NCBI RefSeq assembly: GCF_030247195.1
Contig: NC_080672.1
Span: forward strand, 370,396,166 to 370,460,165
Length of the DNA stretch: 64,000 nt
Direction: 5' to 3'
From: Topomyia yanbarensis
Lineage: Eukaryota; Arthropoda; Insecta; Diptera; Culicidae
Shown here: positions 60,380 to 64,000 of the stretch, piece by piece
Layout: the number at the start of each line of letters is the position of its first letter
How positions within the stretch are numbered: the stretch's first letter is position 1
Position numbers and translations under genes: made by a program
The notes under the pieces: model-generated
What the model saw: the letters and a program-made list of their open reading frames with translations, nothing else
Databases searched by the model: none
What the model was told of the DNA's origin: nothing

Positions 60380-61700
60380 GAGGGAGGTTAATCCCTTATT
60401 AAGAAAAACACAATAAACATCAAATAAACAGTTTCATACGCAAGTAAATATCCTCAAGAAATTACCGCTAGCTAACCCTTTTCCAACTCGCCCAAACAAT
60501 TAGGCAACATTTCATTAAAGCGAACGTTAAACTATAACTTTCCGAACTCGATTTCCGAACCATTTCTTCCTAGGGGTAATTACCTGTTTATATAATTGTT
60601 CAATTTTCTCCTGACACTCGTTATTACTAAGTTATTACCAAGAACGCCATAACCCTTTCGGTTTCCAAATTTTCACTGCCATATTTACGACACAAGAAAG
60701 TGAAAACTGTCAACCCTTTCGAAGATGTCCTTGTTACCGATGCCGCCACCAACAAACAACCAGACCGGAGAGAAAAAATGGAAAGTGAAATTAGAGCCTC
60801 AAAATTTACCGCTAGCCGCTCTCACATTGAGCAACAGCTTGTTGGGATACCAACACGAAGGAAGAGAAAAAAAGTGTCCCTTTTGTTTACCCCTCTAACG
60901 GGTTAACTTTTGGGTGATCTCACAACAAATAAGTTGTAAAATTATGATTTTATGATTTCCAGAAGGGGTGCGATCCCGATGGTCGAAGGAGAGCAACTAT
61001 CCATTATTTCGATAATGGGAAACAGTTACCTAAAGGAAGGATAACGACTGGATTGGATTGGTTTCAAGAAAAAAACCGTTTTTTATTGTTCAAAAATGTA
61101 AAAGTGCTCTGCTTGAATGGAATTTTCTACAGCCGAACGTTTTGTCAGAAGGATTAATTTCTCGAGGTGGTCGTCATTCCTTAATCCACAAAAGAGGATA
61201 ATTGTGTATAATTTCCTAACCTAGCTTTCGGTGACAAGGAGATATCTCAAGAAACTCCGAAATCGCTGCATCATCCCTCAATAGAAATTCGAACGATTTA
61301 TTGCTCGGAGGGCTGTCAAAGAACTCAACCTTGACAATGGACTTCAGAACCGATCTTAGCCCTCGCATTCAGACCGCATTCGTTTTTTCTTCTGTCCCAA
61401 GCGGAAAAGGTGTTTCACAATCTTTTCAGTAAAAAATAAATTTACGCGTGCAATTTTTGTATAACAGTTTGAAAAAAAAAACGAGAAACAGCTTTCGATT
61501 GATCCCTTGTGTAAGGTTCAAGTGAGACGACTAATAATAGGATCGATCTCCTCCCTTTACTGCGGTCATTGTATTGGAACAACCGGTCGAACGAATCCGA
61601 ATTCATTCAGAGGCGCGCAGGGACAAATCTCGAAGCCCTTTTGTTGCCGTTGCCGAGTTCGTTCGAGACTCATTGCTTAGTTTTTAAACTTTCTTTGTAA
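60380..61700. promoter_or_regulatory. Low-repeat island 3 with TTAACCC/GGTTAATCCC motifs
   Basis: GGTTAATCCC at 60386, TAACCCTTTT at 60473, TAACCCTTTCG at 60650, CAACCCTTTCG at 60711 and CGGGTTAAC near 60898. No repeat or domain otherwise recognised; a 68-codon open frame at 60700 is unremarkable. Confidence 0.38.
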
Positions 61701-62107
61701 CGTTATTAATTCTTCACAATTTTCCCATTCATTCATGCACTCATTCCCATTTTGTATGATTTGAAAGAGGTCTGGTATATTGTTCTGATCTTCGGTAAAT
61801 TAATGTGAATTAGGTTCGCAGCAGAGAGGTGACATCGTGTCTGGGGCATAAGGACTGAAACTGAGTGTGTTTGCTGTGATTTGGGCAGTGGTCATCAGCT
61901 ATCGATTGCTGGAAAGATTAGTATTGTTGAATTCGATTTTCGCTTTTGCGCTACGTTTGCATGAGTTAACCTAACTCAACAAAAAAATCGAACAAAATGG
62001 GGAAAAATTACAAAAAGCCGTTATTTGCAAGGATGGAACATGAATGAACCTAAAAACGATATGCACTCTAAAAAAACATTATATAGATTGATTTAGAAGG
62101 CGAGAAG

Positions 62108-62355
62108 CAGGAGCGGATCCAGCAAATATTTCGGGAGGGGTCGAAAATTTTGATTTTGGAATGAACATTGTACAATACGTTATACGTCAAAACCTCATTT
62201 AATGCAAAACAGTTTTTGCTGGTCAAATTTGGTTTGAAATAATTTTAAGTTTGAAACTATTATAAAATTGACACTAATTTAAAATTTCTCAAAAAGTTAA
62301 AAATTTTCGGAGGGGGCCCGGACCCCCCAGAATCCTCCCCCTGGTTCCGCCACTG
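62108..62355. mobile_element. hAT MITE, CAGGGGCGGATCCAG type, copy 1
   Basis: Ends CAGGAGCGGATCCAG and CTGGTTCCGCCACTG are flanked by perfect 8-bp duplications GCGAGAAG (62100-62107, 62356-62363). The interior has GGGAGGGGTCGAAAATTTTG near the left and GGCCCGGACCCCCCAGAATCC near the right. 248 bp. Confidence 0.93.
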
Positions 62356-62780
62356 GCGAGAAGAGAATATGTGCCTTTCACCGAAGTTGTATGCCGTCTC
62401 TGACCAGTTTCATCACATCAGGAATGTTGTACTGCTCACAATCAAAAGGTTCTGAACAAATCCAAATGGAACAATGTTACTGCATAATATTGTAACTCCC
62501 ATAGCCTTTAAAACTAGTTGACTTTATTTGACATTGAAATGTATTGTTTGCATTTTTTAGGCTCAACGTCTATCGCCTTGATCATGCTTGCTGTCATACG
62601 CTGAGCAGATGAATTACAAACGTCAATCTTGCTCGGTTAAATGGTGTACTTGACTACTACTTCTTAGCAAATGCATTTACAATTTCAGTTAGCTCAGTTC
62701 GAAGCAAAACACATCATTACTTAAAGATTGGACATTCTTTAACTTTAAAGCTATGTGAAGAGAACTCCAAAACCTTATAC

Positions 62781-64000
<1,220 letters not shown>

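Overview
This window looks like intergenic and intronic DNA from a large, transposon-rich dipteran genome, most likely a culicine (Aedes-type) mosquito. The grounds are: AT-rich sequence; introns of 60-70 nt; a DD37E transposase of the type known from mosquitoes; tRNA-derived SINEs of Feilai type; dispersed repeats built round a CCCGGAGGGCCGAG / GACTCAGCTCGACGA core with CA/GT runs; and dozens of MITEs. The species call is inference from repeat content. There are no operons, CRISPR arrays or true tRNA/rRNA genes.

Only one host protein gene can be supported: a three-exon type-B carboxylesterase on the minus strand (46.07-47.98 kb) with a TATA promoter (48.07-48.10 kb) and an AATAAA signal (45.97 kb). 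It keeps the HGGG, G-x-S-x-G and His motifs. However, its exon 2/exon 3 junction does not keep frame with any canonical splice, and several family-invariant residues are changed. It may be a young pseudogene, an assembly error or an unusual splice.

Most of the rest is nested mobile DNA. 0-5.4 kb: two dispersed repeats, one split by a 2.25-kb TTAA-flanked element. 5.7-9.5 kb: minisatellite, m4bp-like MITE copy 1, a fold-back and a GC-rich unique island. 9.5-17.7 kb: pogo/Tigger-like ends bracketing a palindromic TA-flanked element, a 115-bp satellite in three places, a mosquito repeat and a DD37E transposase pseudogene split by a SINE. 18.7-22.3 kb: LINE endonuclease remnant, then a low-repeat island with a near-perfect hairpin. 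25.1-31.0 kb: repeat copies, a hAT MITE, and a LINE reverse-transcriptase pseudogene interrupted exactly at a TA by a 1.63-kb Tc1-like element with IR/DR termini. 31.5-32.5 kb and 50.7-52.8 kb: a 0.4-0.45-kb tandem repeat family. 33.3-36.9 kb: islands and a SINE. 38.1-42.7 kb: LINE remnants, including an ORF1-only element split by a 2.9-kb hAT element. 43-45.7 kb: more MITEs. 48.6-50.5 kb: fold-back elements, one carrying a TTA-flanked MITE whose empty site is preserved in the opposite arm. 51.7-59.3 kb: m4bp copy 3, dispersed repeats and a MITE family with 7-bp target duplications. 60.4-61.7 kb: a third low-repeat island. 62-64 kb: a hAT MITE with perfect 8-bp duplication and a 243-bp AT run.

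The best leads beyond ordinary annotation are (i) a CACAGA-ended MITE family that makes 7-bp target duplications, (ii) identical 18-bp AAAGGGTTAATCCTATTA motifs and relatives clustered in the low-repeat islands (candidate enhancers), (iii) the frame problem in the esterase, (iv) a satellite monomer shared between a palindromic transposon and independent tandem arrays, and (v) an ORF1-only (HAL1-like) LINE derivative. All calls were made by eye, without database searches.
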